Below are positions 7,013 through 16,197 of a stretch of 64,000 nucleotides of DNA, one piece after another. Source of the DNA: an uncultured Geobacteraceae bacterium (lineage in GTDB: Bacteria > Desulfobacterota > Desulfuromonadia > Geobacterales > Pseudopelobacteraceae); contig CAINRC010000027.1 of NCBI GenBank assembly GCA_903852495.1, forward strand, positions 1 to 64,000, in the 5' to 3' direction. Under the pieces are notes generated by a model. The model was not told where the DNA came from and made no database searches. It worked only from the letters and a program-made list of their open reading frames with translations. Numbering within the stretch: the stretch's first letter is position 1; every line of letters starts with the position of its first letter. Made by a program: the position numbers and the translations under genes.

Positions 7013-8608
7013 TTAGAACGTTGAAGTTGTGTATTTGCTGCGCATCCGGTTGCGAAGGTAAATGGCCGTACTGCTGGCGACGACTACTATGGCAAGCAGC
7101 AGCATGGTGGTGACGAACACCATCGGCTTGGCCGCCTCTACGTTCGGGGACTGAAAGCCGACGTCATAGATGTGAAAGCCAAGATGCATGAATTTCCGGT
7201 CCATATGGAAAAACGGAAAGTTTGTGTCAAAGGGAAGCGTCGGTGCCAGCTTGACTACGCCGACGATCATCAGCGGAGCTACTTCTCCCGCTGCACGTGC
7301 CATGGAGAGGATCAGGCCGGTCATGATACCGGGAGTTGCCATGGGCAGCAGAATTTTTGTCAAGGTCTGGAACTTGGTGGCGCCCAGGGCCAGTGACCCC
7401 TCGCGAATCCCCTTCGGAATGGAGGCTAATGACTCCTCGGTCGCGACAATAATCACCGGGACTGTAAGCAGTGCCAGAGTCAGGCTCGACCAGAGAATGC
7501 CGCCGGTGCCGAAGGTCGGGGTCGGCAACCGCTCCGGGAAGAACAGGCTGTCGATACTGCCGCCTACGCCATAGACAAAGAAGCCGAGACCGAACACTCC
7601 ATACACAATTGACGGTACACCGGCCAGATTGTTGACGGCAATGCGCACCATGCGGGTCATAAGGCCGTCTTTGGCGTATTCGCGCAGATAAATGGCCGCG
7701 ACCACACCGAACGGCAGGGAAAAGATGCTCATAAGCAGGACCATCATAACCGTACCGAAGATGGCCGGAAAGAGCCCCCCCTCGGTGTTGGATTCGCGGG
7801 GATCATCAAGGAGCAGTTCGCGGACCCGTTCCAGATAGGCAGCGCCTTTGGCAAAAATCGACATGCTGTTGGGTTTCTGCAGGGCAACGATTTCTGTCAG
7901 GGAGATATCCTTGCTGCCGCCTGCCGCATCGGTCATCTGCACCGTAATCCGGCCGATCTCCGCCAGCGTTGCCGTGGCCTGTTCGTTCAAGCGGGTAAAT
8001 TCCGCCATTTTCTTCTCACGGACAGCAGATAGCTCACTGATTGAGGCAGCATTCTTTTCTTTGCCGCTATAGTCAAGTTTCTGAATCTTCAGTCTGAGAC
8101 TTTCAGCGGTGTGGTTCAGGTCGGACATCTGTTTTTTTATCTTACCGGTATCAGCCATCTTGCCGGCTACCAGTGTACGAGCCTGAATCAACTTCTCGTA
8201 GGGAGTCGCGGCAGTCAGTGCCATCCCTTCTGCGGTAACATCCTTGAGCATACCGAAATAGTTGCCATGCTCGCGCCGTTCCAGAAGGACGGCATCTGCC
8301 GGCGTAGTACGGGCAGCAATACCTTTTTCGTCTATCCAGCGGAAGTCCTGACCGAATACATCCCGGTTGCCGACTTTAAGCTGCAGTCGCCGCTCTCCGC
8401 TGATGGGGTTTTTCTCCTCCTGCGTAATCTGACCGAGTACGGCAGAGCCATCCTTCAGCTCGAACTTGACGAGTGCACGGGGCCAGAAATAGCCGAGACC
8501 ATTGGTCATTACCGTCCCGACCAGCGTGAGGCTCATGACCAGTATGATGGCCAATGCGGCACCGGTTGCCAGTACGTAGGGTTCACCTGTTTTCCAGAAT
8601 AGTTTCAT
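7013..8608 (-). CDS. pstA: Phosphate ABC transporter permease PstA, long form
   Basis: At 531 residues this is nearly twice the E. coli PstA. The extra length is an insertion of about 230 residues between the first membrane segment (residues 10-35) and the second. It includes a likely periplasmic coiled-coil region (about 150-215, rich in Lys, Glu and Leu). The C-terminal half is the normal six-helix permease domain with the EAA-type loop EGSLALGATKFQTLTKILLP. Long PstA and PstC forms are known from pseudomonads and relatives. The start codon has AAGGT upstream, and the gene follows pstC after 34 bp. Confidence 0.95.
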   Translation of the reverse strand: MKLFWKTGEPYVLATGAALAIILVMSLTLVGTVMTNGLGYFWPRALVKFELKDGSAVLGQITQEEKNPISGERRLQLKVGNRDVFGQDFRWIDEKGIAARTTPADAVLLERREHGNYFGMLKDVTAEGMALTAATPYEKLIQARTLVAGKMADTGKIKKQMSDLNHTAESLRLKIQKLDYSGKEKNAASISELSAVREKKMAEFTRLNEQATATLAEIGRITVQMTDAAGGSKDISLTEIVALQKPNSMSIFAKGAAYLERVRELLLDDPRESNTEGGLFPAIFGTVMMVLLMSIFSLPFGVVAAIYLREYAKDGLMTRMVRIAVNNLAGVPSIVYGVFGLGFFVYGVGGSIDSLFFPERLPTPTFGTGGILWSSLTLALLTVPVIIVATEESLASIPKGIREGSLALGATKFQTLTKILLPMATPGIMTGLILSMARAAGEVAPLMIVGVVKLAPTLPFDTNFPFFHMDRKFMHLGFHIYDVGFQSPNVEAAKPMVFVTTMLLLAIVVVASSTAIYLRNRMRSKYTTSTF

Positions 8609-8642
8609 AGTAGTACCTTGTAAGCTTTACCGTGGTGGTTCA

Positions 8643-10871
8643 TTAGTATCGGCCGTATTTCTTCCGGAACCGCTGGCGCAGCGCTTCGGCACCGGTGTTG
8701 ATGAGGAATGTAAAAATAAACAACAGTACTGCCGAGAGGAACAGCACCCGGTAGAGTGAGCTGTTGAGCGGCGCTTCCGGGATCTCGACAGCAATGTTTG
8801 CCGACAGTGAGCGGAGACCGTTAAACAGACTCCAACTCATGATTGGTGTGTTGCCGGTGGCCATCAGCACGATCATGGTTTCACCGATGGCCCGGCCAAA
8901 GCCGATCATGATTGCCGAAAAAACACCGGGCAGCGCTGATGGCAGTACCACCCGCCAGGCGGTCTGCCAACGACTGGCACCCAGCGCCAGAGAGGCTGCC
9001 GTCAGATTGCGCGGCACGTTGGAGATAGCGTCTTCGGCGATGGTGAAGATGATCGGGATCACGGCAAAACCAAGTGCGATGCCGATAATGACACCGTTAC
9101 GCTGGTCGTAGCGGACACCCAGGGTGCTGAACAGCCACTGCTTGAAGTCGCCGGCGAACAGGTTAACCTCAGCCACCCCGCTGAGCAGGAAGGCGAGATA
9201 AATGCCCAGAATAACCACCGGGATCATGGCGGCAAATTCATGGCCACGGGTGGCTCTCTGCAGCGGTGAAGCGGTTTTGATCCGTTTCCAGAAGAAGATC
9301 GTCAGGAGCAGCATCAGCGGCACAATGACGATGCTCAAAAACACCGTCAGGATGCTTTTGTCAATCAGCGGAGCGAGCCAGAGCCCGGCCAGAAAGCCGA
9401 TCACCACCGAAGGGATGGCGGCCATAATTTCAACCACCGGCTTGACGCGCCCTTTCAGTTTCAACGACATGAACTGGCTGGTGTAGAGAGCGGCCAGCAG
9501 CGCCAGCGGTACGGCAAACAGCATGGCAAGCAGTGTTGCCTTGATAGTGCCGAACACCAGCGGAACCAGGCTCATCTTGGGTTCAAAGTCGTCATTGGCG
9601 GCTGATGACTGCCAGGCATATTCCGGCTTGTCATACCCTTCGTACCAGACTTTTCCGAACAGGGTGCCGAACGAAATTTCGGGGTGCGGTATGTCCATTT
9701 TCCAGGAGGTCAGTGTGCCGGAACGATCGAGAACCGACAGGGTGTTCCCCTTGGGTGACAGCGCCGCGTGGGTGATCGGTGCTGGTGGTTTAATAGTCAG
9801 CAGATTGCGTTCCGAGGTCATGTGGTCGACATTGATGGTGCCGGTGTCACCGGAATACAGGGTCTTGTCACGGGGTGACGGGATGATGAAGCCTGTTTTG
9901 CCGACGTTGGAACGGAGGGTGTGAATCCGTGTCAGCCGTTTGTCCTCACCGCTCCCGGCAACGGTGGTCGGGAACCAGGTTGTCAGGGAGCCACTGGCAT
10001 CACCAACAGCAACGGATACATCCCCCAGCACCAGAGCAAGTGACGTGATCGCTGTGCGCTTCTCGGAGGCAGCGGTGCTTTCCAGCAGATTGATTTTACC
10101 CGGTTCGGAGATATCCCAGCGGAGCAGCCAGCCGTTGTCCGTCCCGGCATACAGATAGTGTCCCTTCGAATCCACCGTAAGTGCTGACAGATGGCCCGGC
10201 AGCGGTTCCGTAAGCTCGGCGCTGGAAGTACTCCGCTGTTCATTGCCGAGCAGGTCTTTTTCCGCCAGCTGATGGGTTACCCGAATGCGGTCACCGACCA
10301 GGCGGTCGATACGGACGGCGCCTTTCCCTTCGATCGGCCGGGCAAAAGAGTGCACGATGCCACTGGAGGCTGCGAAAGCAAGGTCGTCTTTCAGGGTGAC
10401 GTCATGGGAGAGGGTTACCGTGCCATCCTTCTCTTTGGCAGAAGCCAGCGCTACGGTTACCGAGCTTATGGCGCCGTTGTCCCACAGCAGGTTATAGCTT
10501 GATTTGCCGATATATTCGGCGGAAGCAACCCGAACAGCTCCGGCAGGAATACCAGGGGTTTTGATGCTGGCAGAGACTGATCCGTCAGCAGCCTTCAGGA
10601 AATGAAAGGTGCCGGTACCGTCAAGGATGAATGCCCCGTGCTGGTTCTCTTCAGAGCCGATCGCCAGCACCGTGCCGGATGAGATAGTCGTCGGTACTTT
10701 GACGGTGGCGGCAATTTTGGCGGACGGCGGGTAGAACAGCGGCAGGGCCACCCGGGAGATCATCACCAGGATCCAGACCACCGAAACGATGACGAAGACA
10801 CCGCCGATGCGGATCATAATTTCGGCAAGACGGTCGTTGCGCCGGGATTTATCTGTAAAATTCTTTGCCAT
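8643..10871 (-). CDS. pstC: Phosphate ABC transporter permease PstC, long form
   Basis: The protein has about 742 residues against roughly 320 in E. coli. After one membrane segment (about 20-45) comes a periplasmic domain of about 390 residues with repeated short beta segments (GHYLYAGTDNG, NTLSVLDRSGTLTSW), suggestive of a beta-propeller. The permease domain with the EAA-like loop AASLALGASRWQTAWRVVLP ends the chain. The ATG at 10871 has CAGGA 9 nt upstream. An ATG at 10880 is too close to that site. The gene is separated from pstS by a GC-rich hairpin at 10937-10959, which may lower its expression relative to pstS. Confidence 0.95.
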   Translation of the reverse strand: MAKNFTDKSRRNDRLAEIMIRIGGVFVIVSVVWILVMISRVALPLFYPPSAKIAATVKVPTTISSGTVLAIGSEENQHGAFILDGTGTFHFLKAADGSVSASIKTPGIPAGAVRVASAEYIGKSSYNLLWDNGAISSVTVALASAKEKDGTVTLSHDVTLKDDLAFAASSGIVHSFARPIEGKGAVRIDRLVGDRIRVTHQLAEKDLLGNEQRSTSSAELTEPLPGHLSALTVDSKGHYLYAGTDNGWLLRWDISEPGKINLLESTAASEKRTAITSLALVLGDVSVAVGDASGSLTTWFPTTVAGSGEDKRLTRIHTLRSNVGKTGFIIPSPRDKTLYSGDTGTINVDHMTSERNLLTIKPPAPITHAALSPKGNTLSVLDRSGTLTSWKMDIPHPEISFGTLFGKVWYEGYDKPEYAWQSSAANDDFEPKMSLVPLVFGTIKATLLAMLFAVPLALLAALYTSQFMSLKLKGRVKPVVEIMAAIPSVVIGFLAGLWLAPLIDKSILTVFLSIVIVPLMLLLTIFFWKRIKTASPLQRATRGHEFAAMIPVVILGIYLAFLLSGVAEVNLFAGDFKQWLFSTLGVRYDQRNGVIIGIALGFAVIPIIFTIAEDAISNVPRNLTAASLALGASRWQTAWRVVLPSALPGVFSAIMIGFGRAIGETMIVLMATGNTPIMSWSLFNGLRSLSANIAVEIPEAPLNSSLYRVLFLSAVLLFIFTFLINTGAEALRQRFRKKYGRY

Positions 10872-10936
10872 GAATGCCATTCCTGATTTTTACGGGACGA
10901 TATTTGTAATTGCGGTGCAAAAAAAATGATGGCGTA

Positions 10937-10959
10937 GGGGCGAACCTTGTGTTCGCCCC
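10937..10959 (-). terminator. Hairpin between pstS and pstC (attenuator or mRNA-protecting stem)
   Basis: GGGGCGAAC (10937-10945) pairs perfectly with GTTCGCCCC (10951-10959) around a 5-base loop. On the minus strand the stem is followed after about 10 nt by a run of eight T. It could partly terminate transcription or stabilise the pstS message, giving excess binding protein over permease. The sequence also resembles short palindromes dispersed in many genomes. Confidence 0.6.
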
Positions 10960-10969
10960 CACGGAGAAA

Positions 10970-11935
10970 TTATTTCAAAGTTTTCAATTGATCTTCAACA
11001 AGTTTGGCGGTCAGTGGATCGTAACCATCCTTCACGACAATATCCTGGCCCTCTTTGGAAAGGGTGTAGCGAAGAAATTCTTCCACAACTTTCGGCAGCG
11101 GCTGTCCCGGTTTTTTGGCGACGTAAATATACAGCATACGGCTCATGGGGTACGATTTATTCAGCACGTTGGCGTAGGTAGCTTCGGCGACCTTGCCACC
11201 TTCTTTGTCGGTCAGCGGTACTGCGCGGACACCGGAAGTTGCATAGCCGATGCCGGAGTAGCCGATGGCACCGATATCTTTGGCAACACCTTCAACAACG
11301 GAAGCGGAGCCGGGCTGTTCTTTGACGCTGTTTTTGAAATCACCTTTGCTCAGGGCGTGCTCTTTGAAGTATCCGTAGGTGCCGGATGCGGAGTTACGGC
11401 CGTACATGCTGATCGGCATGGCGGCCAGTTTGCCGGTTACGCCAAGCTGTCCCCATGTGGTGACATCAGCGCCGCCCCGTTTGTGGGTTTTTGAGAAGAT
11501 GGCATCAACCTTGTCGAGAGACAGACTTTTGATGGGGTTGTCTTTGTTGACAAACACGGCCAGGGAATCAAGTGCTACGCCAATTCTGGTCGGTTTGTAG
11601 CCGTATTTTTTCTCAAATTCTTCGATTTCAGAGCTCTTCATTTCGCGGGACATGGGACCAAGCTGTGCGGTGCCGGCGATCAGAGCGGGGGGGGCAGTGC
11701 TGGAGCCCTTGCCTTCGATCTGGATGTTGACGTTGGGGTATTTCTTTTTGAAACCCTCTGCCCAGTAGGTCATCAGGTTATTGAGGCTGTCCGATCCGAT
11801 GCTGCCCAGGTTACCGGCGACGCCGGCGGCGGGGGCGTAGTGCTTGATTTTGGCGTCCACGACCGTTTTTTCGGCGTGAGCGGCTACAACGGTGACCATC
11901 AGCAGTGCGGCGGTCAGGATTGACTTCTTGAACAT
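10970..11935 (-). CDS. pstS: Periplasmic phosphate-binding protein PstS
   Basis: The 321-residue protein has a signal peptide at residues 1-21 (cleavage after AHA). The mature part shows phosphate-binding patterns: GSDSLNNLM, EGKGSSTAPPALIAG, LGPMSREM and GRNSASGTYGYFKE. It captures phosphate in the periplasm and hands it to PstCA. A PhoB box with a TATGAT -10 element lies directly upstream, and AGGAGGAA precedes the ATG. It is the first gene of the pst operon pstS-C-A-B-phoU. Confidence 0.97.
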   Translation of the reverse strand: MFKKSILTAALLMVTVVAAHAEKTVVDAKIKHYAPAAGVAGNLGSIGSDSLNNLMTYWAEGFKKKYPNVNIQIEGKGSSTAPPALIAGTAQLGPMSREMKSSEIEEFEKKYGYKPTRIGVALDSLAVFVNKDNPIKSLSLDKVDAIFSKTHKRGGADVTTWGQLGVTGKLAAMPISMYGRNSASGTYGYFKEHALSKGDFKNSVKEQPGSASVVEGVAKDIGAIGYSGIGYATSGVRAVPLTDKEGGKVAEATYANVLNKSYPMSRMLYIYVAKKPGQPLPKVVEEFLRYTLSKEGQDIVVKDGYDPLTAKLVEDQLKTLK

Positions 11936-11977
11936 TTGAGTGTTCCTCCTTGAATGTGTTGTTGCGATATATTTGTC

Positions 11978-12010
11978 ATCATAACAGAGTATTGTTACAA
12001 CAATGTTACA
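11978..12010 (-). promoter_or_regulatory. PhoB box and promoter of pstS
   Basis: On the minus strand TGTAACA (12010-12004) and TGTAACA (11999-11993) are spaced exactly 11 bp. They are followed by TATGAT at 11983-11978 as -10. This is the clearest site and serves as reference for the others. Two turns further upstream there is a TTTAACC motif near 12031. Confidence 0.8.
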
Positions 12011-12043
12011 GCTTGGAAAATACTCGGTTAAATCTTTACCTGG

Positions 12044-13804
12044 TTATGAACACTTTTTTATGGTGAAGGAAAACTGTGAACCTTTTTTTGGTTCGCTTGT
12101 TACTGAAACAGTACCGCCATGAAGCTGCACGATATGCTTAACGATGGCCAGACCGAGGCCAGTACCGCCCTGCTCGCGTGTTCTCGCCTCATCTACGCGG
12201 TAAAAACGTTCAAATATTCTCGGCAGATCTTTGAAGGGGATGCCAATACCGGTATCAGCCACCGACACCCTTACATATTCGCCGTCATCCTCGGTAAACA
12301 GGCGGACGCTTCCACCATCGGGAGTATATTTGATGGCGTTCTCCAACAGGTTTATCACTACCTGTTCAAGGCGCCCCTGATCCGCCATCACTCGGGGCAG
12401 CAGGCCACTGACAGTTTCATTGATTAACGCGATATTTTTTTGTGTGGCACGTTCCTGAAGCAGACTGCAGGCCTTTGCTACCGTGCTTGAAACATCCAGT
12501 GGATTGAGTTCAATAATCGCTTCTTTCGTTTCGAGACTTGATAGTGTGAGAATATCGTTTATCAGATTGGTCAGACGTTCTGAATGGCTGGAAATAATTT
12601 CGACAAAGCGGACTGACCGAATCGGGTCAGATTTCAGGGTGCCATCCAGCAAGGTTTCAGCGTAGCCTTTTATTATCGTCACCGGTGTCCGCAGTTCATG
12701 GGAAACATTGGCAACAAAATCGCGGCGCATGTTTTCAGCTTTCTTCAGATTGCTGATATCGTGAAATACCGCAACAACACCTTGCCTGACCCCGTCGACA
12801 TTCAGCGGGACCCAATGGGTAAAGAGGGTGATGTCGTTAGGCTGAATGGAAATCTCCCGCACCAGCTCGCTTACTCCCGGCTTGTCGAGATCTTTGAAGG
12901 CCTCCTGCAAATCGGGGTGGCGTGAGATTTCCACGAGCTTTTTGCCCTCAACCTCGCCGATAATCGAAAAGAGTCGGCGAAAGGCAGGGTTGATCATGGT
13001 TATGACGCCATCCGGAGCTGTTACCATAATTCCTTCACCCATGCTGCGGAGAATGGTATCCAAACGTTGCTTTTCGGCCGAGAGGTGCTGCATCTGATCG
13101 CCAAGCCGTTCCGACATATCATTCAGCACTGTGGCCAACATGCCTATCTCATCGTTTGAAATCACAGGAATTTTGGTTTTACTCCCCCCATAGCCGATGT
13201 GGGCGGCGGCATCAGCCATGTCACGCAATGGCTTGGATGTCAGGTTGGAGAGGAAGTAGCTGAAGATGAGTGCTATCAGTACCGTTATGGTGGCGGCTCC
13301 GCTTACCAGGCCGTGCAGTGTATTCCTGGCGGATGCTAGGTATTCAAGGGGCATGGCAAGGCGGATGATACCGCCAGTTGTCGCGTTGCCGTACGACACA
13401 GCCGAGTACACCATCGTAGTTTGCAGTGTGTCAGAATAGCGTAGGGCCGTGCCGCTGCCATTCTTGAGCGCCTCTTGTACTTCCGGGCGTTGCAGGTGAT
13501 TCTCCAGTTGCGCCAGATGCGCCTGCCCCACATCTGAATCACCCATTACTGTACCATTTAAGGCAATCAACGTGACTCTGGCTTTAGAGGCAGCCCCCAG
13601 CGATTCAGCAAGCTGCTGCACTGTTTTGACCTTCTGGTCGTTCATAACCAGCAGGCGGGCCAAATCTCCCTGTCTGGTCAGGTTGGCACGACTCTCTTCA
13701 ATCATTATCTTTTGCAAGCTTTGGTTGAAGTAGATATAGAAGCATCCGGTGATCAATACGATCAGGAAAATATAAGACCATACCAGTTTAGTTCGAAATC
13801 CCAT
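12044..13804 (-). CDS. phoR: Phosphate regulon sensor kinase PhoR
   Basis: The 586-residue histidine kinase starts at the ATG at 13804, where GAGGAG from the end of phoB lies 7 nt upstream. Domains in order are TM1 (about 8-28), a periplasmic sensor of about 140 residues, TM2 (about 168-190), HAMP (190-245), PAS (about 248-350), the HisKA H-box VSHELRTP with His369, and an HATPase domain with N, G1 (DTGIGI) and G2 (GGTGLGLAI) boxes. The large periplasmic domain differs from E. coli PhoR, which has almost none. The gene follows phoB by 4 bp, so the pair is translationally coupled. Confidence 0.93.
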   Translation of the reverse strand: MGFRTKLVWSYIFLIVLITGCFYIYFNQSLQKIMIEESRANLTRQGDLARLLVMNDQKVKTVQQLAESLGAASKARVTLIALNGTVMGDSDVGQAHLAQLENHLQRPEVQEALKNGSGTALRYSDTLQTTMVYSAVSYGNATTGGIIRLAMPLEYLASARNTLHGLVSGAATITVLIALIFSYFLSNLTSKPLRDMADAAAHIGYGGSKTKIPVISNDEIGMLATVLNDMSERLGDQMQHLSAEKQRLDTILRSMGEGIMVTAPDGVITMINPAFRRLFSIIGEVEGKKLVEISRHPDLQEAFKDLDKPGVSELVREISIQPNDITLFTHWVPLNVDGVRQGVVAVFHDISNLKKAENMRRDFVANVSHELRTPVTIIKGYAETLLDGTLKSDPIRSVRFVEIISSHSERLTNLINDILTLSSLETKEAIIELNPLDVSSTVAKACSLLQERATQKNIALINETVSGLLPRVMADQGRLEQVVINLLENAIKYTPDGGSVRLFTEDDGEYVRVSVADTGIGIPFKDLPRIFERFYRVDEARTREQGGTGLGLAIVKHIVQLHGGTVSVTSEPKKGSQFSFTIKKCS

Positions 13805-13808
13805 TCTG

Positions 13809-14492
13809 TTACTCCTCGATCTTGTAGCCGAAACCACGGATGGTCTTGATAATATCTCCCGATGCGCCGAGTTTACCGCGCAGACGGGTTACATGTGTAT
13901 CTACGGTTCTGGTGTCACCCGTATTGCAGTAACTCCAGACCTTTTGCAGCAGTTGTTCACGACTCTGCACACATCCGCTCGTTTCAGCCAGATACAGCAA
14001 CAGCTTGAACTCCGTACTGGTCAACTCAATATCAATACCTGCGCTCTCCACTGTGTGGCGCTGTCTGTCTATAATGATGTCGCCTATCGTGAACACATCG
14101 CGGACCGGCACCGTACCGTTATGTTCAAAGCGTCTCATGACCGCCTTTACCCGTAAAGCCACTTCCCGCATGGAGAACGGCTTGACAATATAGTCATCGG
14201 CCCCAACCTCAAAGCCGACTACCCGGTCTATTTCATCGCCTTTTGCTGTAATCATGATAATTGGAATAGAAGCTGTACAGGGATCCTTCCGGAGCTCCTT
14301 GCAAATATCAGTTCCCAACATGCCCGGCAGCATAAGATCCAACAGGATAAGGTCCGGCAAATCGTCTTTGGCCTGCTTGAGACCAAGACTGCCATCATGG
14401 ACACAGCTAGCAGCATATCCTTCCTTCTCAAGATTAAACATTAGCAATTCGGCCAGGTCTTTTTCATCTTCGATAATCAATATATTTTTCAT
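13809..14492 (-). CDS. phoB: Phosphate regulon response regulator PhoB
   Basis: The 227-residue OmpR-type regulator has the receiver acidic pocket EDE at residues 8-10, the phosphoacceptor Asp52 in LILLDLMLPG, and Lys in IVKPF. A winged-helix DNA-binding domain spans about 130-225 (TSTEFKLLLYL, RTVDTHVTRLRGKLG). It should bind the 11-bp-spaced TGTAACA sites seen across this window, including one upstream of its own gene. It is transcribed with phoR. Confidence 0.96.
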   Translation of the reverse strand: MKNILIIEDEKDLAELLMFNLEKEGYAASCVHDGSLGLKQAKDDLPDLILLDLMLPGMLGTDICKELRKDPCTASIPIIMITAKGDEIDRVVGFEVGADDYIVKPFSMREVALRVKAVMRRFEHNGTVPVRDVFTIGDIIIDRQRHTVESAGIDIELTSTEFKLLLYLAETSGCVQSREQLLQKVWSYCNTGDTRTVDTHVTRLRGKLGASGDIIKTIRGFGYKIEE

Positions 14493-14527
14493 GTCTCACC
14501 CCAATTATTTACTCTAGAACGCAGATT

Positions 14528-14555
14528 ACCATACAATTGTTACAGTAATGTTGCA
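14528..14555 (-). promoter_or_regulatory. PhoB box and -10 of phoBR
   Basis: On the plus strand TGTTACA (14538-14544) and TGTTGCA (14549-14555) are 11 bp apart. On the minus strand TATGGT at 14533-14528 follows. This implies autoregulation of phoBR. Confidence 0.65.
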
Positions 14556-14687
14556 GTTGGATAAAGATTTTGTAGATTTTGCGTCCTTCGGCGGTGAAGG
14601 CAAAAAATTTTACATAACTTTTATCTTACCTCCACGTGATTGTAATAATGGTTGTGTATAGTGGTAAGAAAAAAAGGAGTTTGCGAT

Positions 14688-14870
14688 ATGAAAATGAGGC
14701 TTACTGAAGACTATTACTTCTGGTGCTGTGACTGGTGTGACAGTGAAAATCGGGTGTTCTGGACAAAGCTGGAGGAAGGGACCACATGTGGGGCATGCCA
14801 CAAACCAATGAATCTGTTGGAGATAAAAGACGTCGTTACGGAAGGTAAAATTTCGGCGGGGTTGTGTTAA
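14688..14870 (+). CDS. Small Cys-rich (zinc-ribbon-like) protein
   Basis: The 60-residue protein starts at the ATG at 14688 with AAGGAG upstream. It has an aromatic-rich CCDWC segment (residues 14-18) and a second CGAC knuckle (30-33), the spacing of a four-Cys zinc ribbon. No catalytic motif is visible. Proteins of this size and type are frequent in Geobacter-like genomes and their roles are unknown. It is divergent from phoB and 2 bp before the next small frame. Confidence 0.65.
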   Translation: MKMRLTEDYYFWCCDWCDSENRVFWTKLEEGTTCGACHKPMNLLEIKDVVTEGKISAGLC

Positions 14871-14872
14871 CT

Positions 14873-15055
14873 ATGCGCCGGTGGGTTAACAATCTGGCTA
14901 AATGGTGTCGTCTGCCGGCATTGGGTGGCTTTGCTGAACTCGATATACAGATCGATAAGATGCGTATGTTGAGAGATTCGTACCAGCACGGGGTTAAAAA
15001 GACACAGTACGGAACGTCTGCAGAGGAAATAGCAAGCACCACAGTGCCTGCCTGA
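14873..15055 (+). CDS. Small hypothetical protein
   Basis: A 60-residue frame starts at the ATG at 14873, only 2 bp after the preceding stop, and is probably co-translated with the zinc-ribbon gene. The sequence is basic at the N-terminus (RRWVNNLAKWCRL) and ends with a Ser/Thr-rich tail. It resembles no family I know. Close coupling is the main support. The frame converges on the RMD1 gene. Confidence 0.4.
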   Translation: MRRWVNNLAKWCRLPALGGFAELDIQIDKMRMLRDSYQHGVKKTQYGTSAEEIASTTVPA

Positions 15056-15067
15056 CTGTGTGGTCAA

Positions 15068-15901
15068 TCAATGTCCACGATACAGTTGCATCAGGTAAAT
15101 TACAATTTCGAAGGCGATCAGGACAATGATGATCCATTCTAGGCGGGCGGAACGGCGGGCGTGGGAAAGGCTGGTAAAAACATCGGTCATATCAAGCAGC
15201 GTTTCCGACTTGTGCTTGATTTCCTGATACCGTTGGTTTAACTCGAAGAGGCTCGCCATGGTAAGATAAAGACGGTCCGCCTCAGGGTTATCCCAAGTGC
15301 TGTCAGGTTTATCCAGCACCATGATATGGGCAATTGAGGTAAACTTAAAACTGAGGATTGAGGAAGCCAGCCGTGCCATATCACGGTCAGGAAGCTCCAG
15401 CTTGCCTTTGCCCAAATTGACTATTAACCCTTCAACCTCGTCGAAGACCACGTCGATCCGTTCCTCTATCCGCTCCAGCGCCACCGATTTAGCGATCACA
15501 AAACAGATGATATCTAAAAAAGACAGATTGTATCGAGGCATAACAGCACAATCGTTGGCTATGGCCGGATCACGCTCAGGGTCTATCTCCAGCCGGTATT
15601 CTTCGCGGTAGGGCAACTGAATCTGCCCTTTGAGGGATTCGGCATACTGGGGAATGCTGTCCAGGAAGCGGATAATGATATCAGCGGAGCAGTTGAGAAA
15701 AACCACCCCGCCAAAATAATAGAGATAAACTCGCTCTGTATCGTTGCTGGTAGCTAATGCAAAAGTCAACGGGTTGAGCTTCATCGGCTCTTCCCATCGG
15801 TATTTACGGGTGATGCCGAGTTTTACGGCCAGGCGGTTTAAGTCAAGTTCACCGCCGAAGGCAAATGCTTTGAAAGTGAATAGTTCCATCGGCCCCTGCA
15901 T
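15068..15901 (-). CDS. RMD1/YagE family (DUF155) membrane-anchored protein
   Basis: The 277-residue protein shows the DUF155 pattern: AFAFGGELDLNRL at the start, VYLYYFGGVVFLNC in the middle and a helical block SFLDIICFVIAKSVALE. A single C-terminal membrane helix (about 254-272) follows the SHARRSARLEWII segment typical of yeast Rmd1/Rmd8 and bacterial YagE relatives. Its biochemical role is unknown. In yeast, relatives affect mitochondrial translation or sporulation. It follows a 60-residue gene by 13 bp, and both lie behind a PhoB-like site, so it may belong to the phosphate response here. Confidence 0.8.
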   Translation of the reverse strand: MQGPMELFTFKAFAFGGELDLNRLAVKLGITRKYRWEEPMKLNPLTFALATSNDTERVYLYYFGGVVFLNCSADIIIRFLDSIPQYAESLKGQIQLPYREEYRLEIDPERDPAIANDCAVMPRYNLSFLDIICFVIAKSVALERIEERIDVVFDEVEGLIVNLGKGKLELPDRDMARLASSILSFKFTSIAHIMVLDKPDSTWDNPEADRLYLTMASLFELNQRYQEIKHKSETLLDMTDVFTSLSHARRSARLEWIIIVLIAFEIVIYLMQLYRGH

Positions 15902-15914
15902 GTAGCTGTTTATC

Positions 15915-16097
15915 CTACCCTTTGTGTTTCAGCTCACTCAACTCTTTTATGCCGATATTGTGCAGTCCGGCATCATCAGAGGCGCACATCTTCTGCACGA
16001 GTTCTTCCCACTCATGAGTCGAACCCGACTTTTCCGTTGGTAGTGCTCGCACTTTCCGGCCAATTTCTGCATACTTTGATTTGTTAAAAACTATCAT
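15915..16097 (-). CDS. Small hypothetical protein upstream of the RMD1-like gene
   Basis: The 60-residue protein starts at the ATG at 16097 with GGAGG about 8 nt upstream. An upstream in-frame ATG at 16148 has no such site. It is charged and helical (SKYAEIGRKVRALP, EWEELVQKMCASD) without a recognisable domain. It is the first gene behind a PhoB-type site with a TATAGT -10, and is transcribed with the downstream membrane protein gene. Confidence 0.6.
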   Translation of the reverse strand: MIVFNKSKYAEIGRKVRALPTEKSGSTHEWEELVQKMCASDDAGLHNIGIKELSELKHKG

Positions 16098-16197
16098 AAA
16101 CAGTATCCTCCGTTTTGAAACCGCTTTCATCCTGCAAAATATATTCAACGTCCTAAAGCTCTATCCTCGTTTTGATCTGCCGACGTACGTTTATTTC

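Noticed and set aside
6178-7113. 311-residue plus-strand frame opposite pstB
   Set aside because: pstB on the other strand is unmistakable. This frame is its mirror.
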